A DNA stretch of 6,037 nucleotides, taken from positions 1 through 6,037 of the forward strand of contig VSMX01000136.1 in assembly GCA_009773975.1 (NCBI GenBank). Reading direction: 5' to 3'. This document shows, in pieces, positions 5,227 to 6,037 of the stretch. This stretch comes from Desulfovibrio sp. GTDB lineage: Bacteria > Desulfobacterota > Desulfovibrionia > Desulfovibrionales > Desulfovibrionaceae. The position numbers were made by a program, and so were the translations under genes. Under the pieces are notes generated by a model. That model did no database searches. It was not told where the DNA came from and was given only the letters and a program-made list of their open reading frames with translations. Each line of letters starts with the position of its first letter. Within the stretch, counting starts at the first letter, position 1.

Positions 5227-6037
5227 TTAATTAGCAAAACGACCGATCTTGACCAGGCGAATATTTTGCCTTGTTTCGTCATTTTGGTAAAGGGGGCCCA
5301 GCACATGCTGAAGCAGGAAAAAAGGCGAAACATAATCCCTGCGCCAGTCCGCCACAAAGTTAATCCCCTGTTCCACTGGTTCGAAACTTTCCAGGCAGCC
5401 CCGTATATCAATCTCCCGCAAACCGCGTTTGCCTTCCTTTTCCGCAATGTGGGAATTTTGCGCCATGAACTCCTCAAACTTTCTGGCGGCCCCGCTCCGC
5501 AATTCATTTGGCAGATAAAGGGCGAATTCTTCCCTGTCCGCGTCTTTTACAGCCTTTTTGCCGGCAACGGCCTGCACGGCTTTTACTTCCATGCCGCGCG
5601 GCAAAAAGCGGTTCAGCTTTTCCCGCACCTTGTCCGCCGGCATTTCCCTGCAAAGCCCAAGTAAAAAACATTCGTTTTCACTCTCAAGGCCAACAGGCAG
5701 TGCCCGGCCAAATGAAATCCTCGGCATTGGATGAAAACCCTGGGAAAAGGCAACTGGTATTTTGGCCCGCCGCAAGGCCCTGCCGATTGTGGCCGCAAGC
5801 TCGAGCTGGCTCAGCCAGCAACTGCCGTCCAGTTTTGTATGGCTGACGCAATATGTGGTCACCCGCGTCTTCAGGGCGGCGTCAAGGCCCGGTTTTTCCT
5901 GTTTTCTGGCTATGGGCGGCGCGGCCTGCTGCCCGTGCTGATCCCGGCTGTCAAAATTGATCCTGGGGCGGAAAACTTCCTTGCCGTGGCCGGGCAATCT
6001 GGACTTCATGCCTTTTGTGTGGCACACACCGCATTGC
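5227..6037 (-). CDS. C-terminal part of radical SAM protein with DUF2344 domain (5' end outside window)
   Basis: The frame is open to the window edge, so this is the last 269 residues of a longer protein. The visible part begins QCGVCHTKG, whose CG.C pair resembles the cysteine-rich end of B12-binding radical SAM proteins of the TIGR03960 type. After a variable linker of about 45 residues comes a DUF2344 (TIGR03936, 'radical SAM-linked') domain. It shows LDGSCWLSQLELAATIGRAL, then RRAKIPVAFSQGFHPMPRIS and FGRALPVGLESENE, which fit the family's 'SHLD....R..RR..LP...S.GF.P.P..SF...LP.G..S..E'. The family's usual SHLD is SQLE here. In several Desulfobacterota the radical SAM and DUF2344 parts are fused, and the continuous frame suggests the same here. 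The biochemical role is unknown; an RNA-related function has been suggested from gene neighbourhoods. An apparent GTG at 6027 is internal and not the start. Confidence 0.82.
   Translation of the reverse strand, partial: QCGVCHTKGMKSRLPGHGKEVFRPRINFDSRDQHGQQAAPPIARKQEKPGLDAALKTRVTTYCVSHTKLDGSCWLSQLELAATIGRALRRAKIPVAFSQGFHPMPRISFGRALPVGLESENECFLLGLCREMPADKVREKLNRFLPRGMEVKAVQAVAGKKAVKDADREEFALYLPNELRSGAARKFEEFMAQNSHIAEKEGKRGLREIDIRGCLESFEPVEQGINFVADWRRDYVSPFFLLQHVLGPLYQNDETRQNIRLVKIGRFAN

Noticed and set aside
6025..6027. GTG as start of the DUF2344 gene
   Set aside because: The frame stays open to the window edge and encodes a CG.C motif spanning the GTG, so the gene continues outside the window.
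1..6037. Search for CRISPR arrays, tRNA or rRNA genes and transposase genes
   Set aside because: I saw no regularly spaced repeats, no tRNA cloverleaf or rRNA motifs and no transposase open frame in the window.

Overview
The window looks like chromosomal sequence from a Gram-negative bacterium, most likely a Desulfovibrio-like member of the Desulfobacterota. This rests on three things: a B12-type radical SAM protein that appears fused to a DUF2344 domain, a short membrane-anchored YHS/TRASH protein in the same operon, and the MOSC protein subtype. The taxonomic call is inference. Most genes are moderately GC-rich. The stretch at about 258-1060 is visibly more AT-rich and looks acquired.

Layout. 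Positions 1-257 hold no gene, only a strong rho-independent terminator (13-51) from an upstream + strand gene and a weaker terminator-like hairpin (170-208). On the minus strand, 258-889 carries a two-gene toxin-antitoxin-like unit: a Panacea/SocA-type antitoxin that seems to lack its N-terminus, overlapping a small RelE/ParE-like protein that ends in a terminator (232-258). Positions 890-1107 are non-coding apart from a weak promoter candidate and a weak hairpin. Next come two minus-strand housekeeping-type genes, an EamA/DMT permease (1108-2031) and lipoate-protein ligase A (2112-3125). Divergent from lplA is a + strand gene (3198-3794) for a secreted helical protein of unknown function, with a clear promoter and ribosome binding site.

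The most unusual region is 3795-4596. A MOSC-domain gene on the minus strand is boxed in by two long, nearly identical non-coding repeats in opposite orientation (198 bp and 146 bp, about 88% identical over 146 aligned positions). Each repeat has MITE-like terminal inverted repeats and an internal palindrome. Each begins on the base right after the stop codon of the gene transcribed into it. Together they resemble a MITE-flanked gene cassette, or a mobile 3'UTR/terminator element.

From 4597 to the right end, three minus-strand genes with short spacers form a likely operon: the 3' end of the radical SAM-DUF2344 gene (cut by the window edge), a small acidic protein, and the YHS/TRASH-like zinc-binding membrane protein. 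MOSC may be read from the same transcript through the right-hand repeat, or from a promoter within that repeat.
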